In this document: one piece after another, positions 13,473-13,488 of the stretch
Layout: every line of letters starts with the position of its first letter
How positions within the stretch are numbered: the first letter of the stretch is position 1
NCBI GenBank assembly: GCA_964425855.1
Contig: CAYROE010000030.1
Coordinates: forward strand, 1-13,488
Length of the DNA: 13,488 bases
Source: S143-63 sp964425855
GTDB taxonomy: Archaea > Thermoproteota > Thermoprotei_A > Sulfolobales > Acidilobaceae
Direction: 5' to 3'
The notes under the pieces: generated by a model
The model's database searches: none
What the model was told of the DNA's origin: nothing
What the model saw: only the letters and a program-made list of their open reading frames with translations
Position numbers and translations under genes: made by a program

Positions 13473-13488
13473 GAGGGGCCCGGCCTCG

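Overview
The window looks like chromosomal DNA of a hyperthermophilic crenarchaeon, probably of the Desulfurococcales/Pyrodictiaceae type. The evidence is a PolB2-type archaeal DNA polymerase, a HerA-like ATPase, ThyX, a DUF1152 protein, DUF104/PIN toxin-antitoxin modules, frequent GTG and TTG starts with GGAGG/GAGGTGA ribosome sites, TATA-type promoters, and heavy use of AGG/AGA (Arg) and ATA (Ile) codons. The genus is inference.

Left part (1-4255). A divergent gene pair opens the window: a RecA/RadA-like protein with a broken Walker A (minus strand, cut by the window edge) and a B-family DNA polymerase of the PolB2 type (300-2453). The polymerase lacks recognisable exonuclease residues and keeps only one of the two motif C aspartates. 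The two genes share a 108-bp intergenic region with a central TATA-like element flanked by a perfect inverted repeat. Next come a crotonase-family gene and, convergent to it, a membrane-anchored protein whose extracellular domain shows the His-Gly/Cys layout of caspase-fold (clan CD) peptidases.

Middle part (4510-7579). An aldo/keto reductase and thyX converge and share the 4-bp palindrome CTAG as overlapping stop codons. Upstream of thyX on the same strand is a DUF1152 gene.

Decay zone (about 7580-9567). About 2 kb holds no long intact gene but is full of coding remnants on the minus strand. It contains (i) a DUF104 antitoxin followed by a PIN toxin whose 3' end is frameshifted, (ii) a second, badly decayed antitoxin/toxin pair that resembles the first, including its upstream DNA, (iii) a cluster of perfect palindromes between them, and (iv) a gene of unknown family with four internal stops and a frameshift. 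This is the most plastic part of the window.

Right part (9568-13472). An AMP-forming acyl-CoA ligase is divergent from an acylphosphatase, which converges on a HerA/FtsK-type ATPase. No rRNA, tRNA, CRISPR array or insertion sequence was recognised. The best candidates for little-described biology are the PolB2/inactivated-RecA pair and the secreted caspase-like protein.
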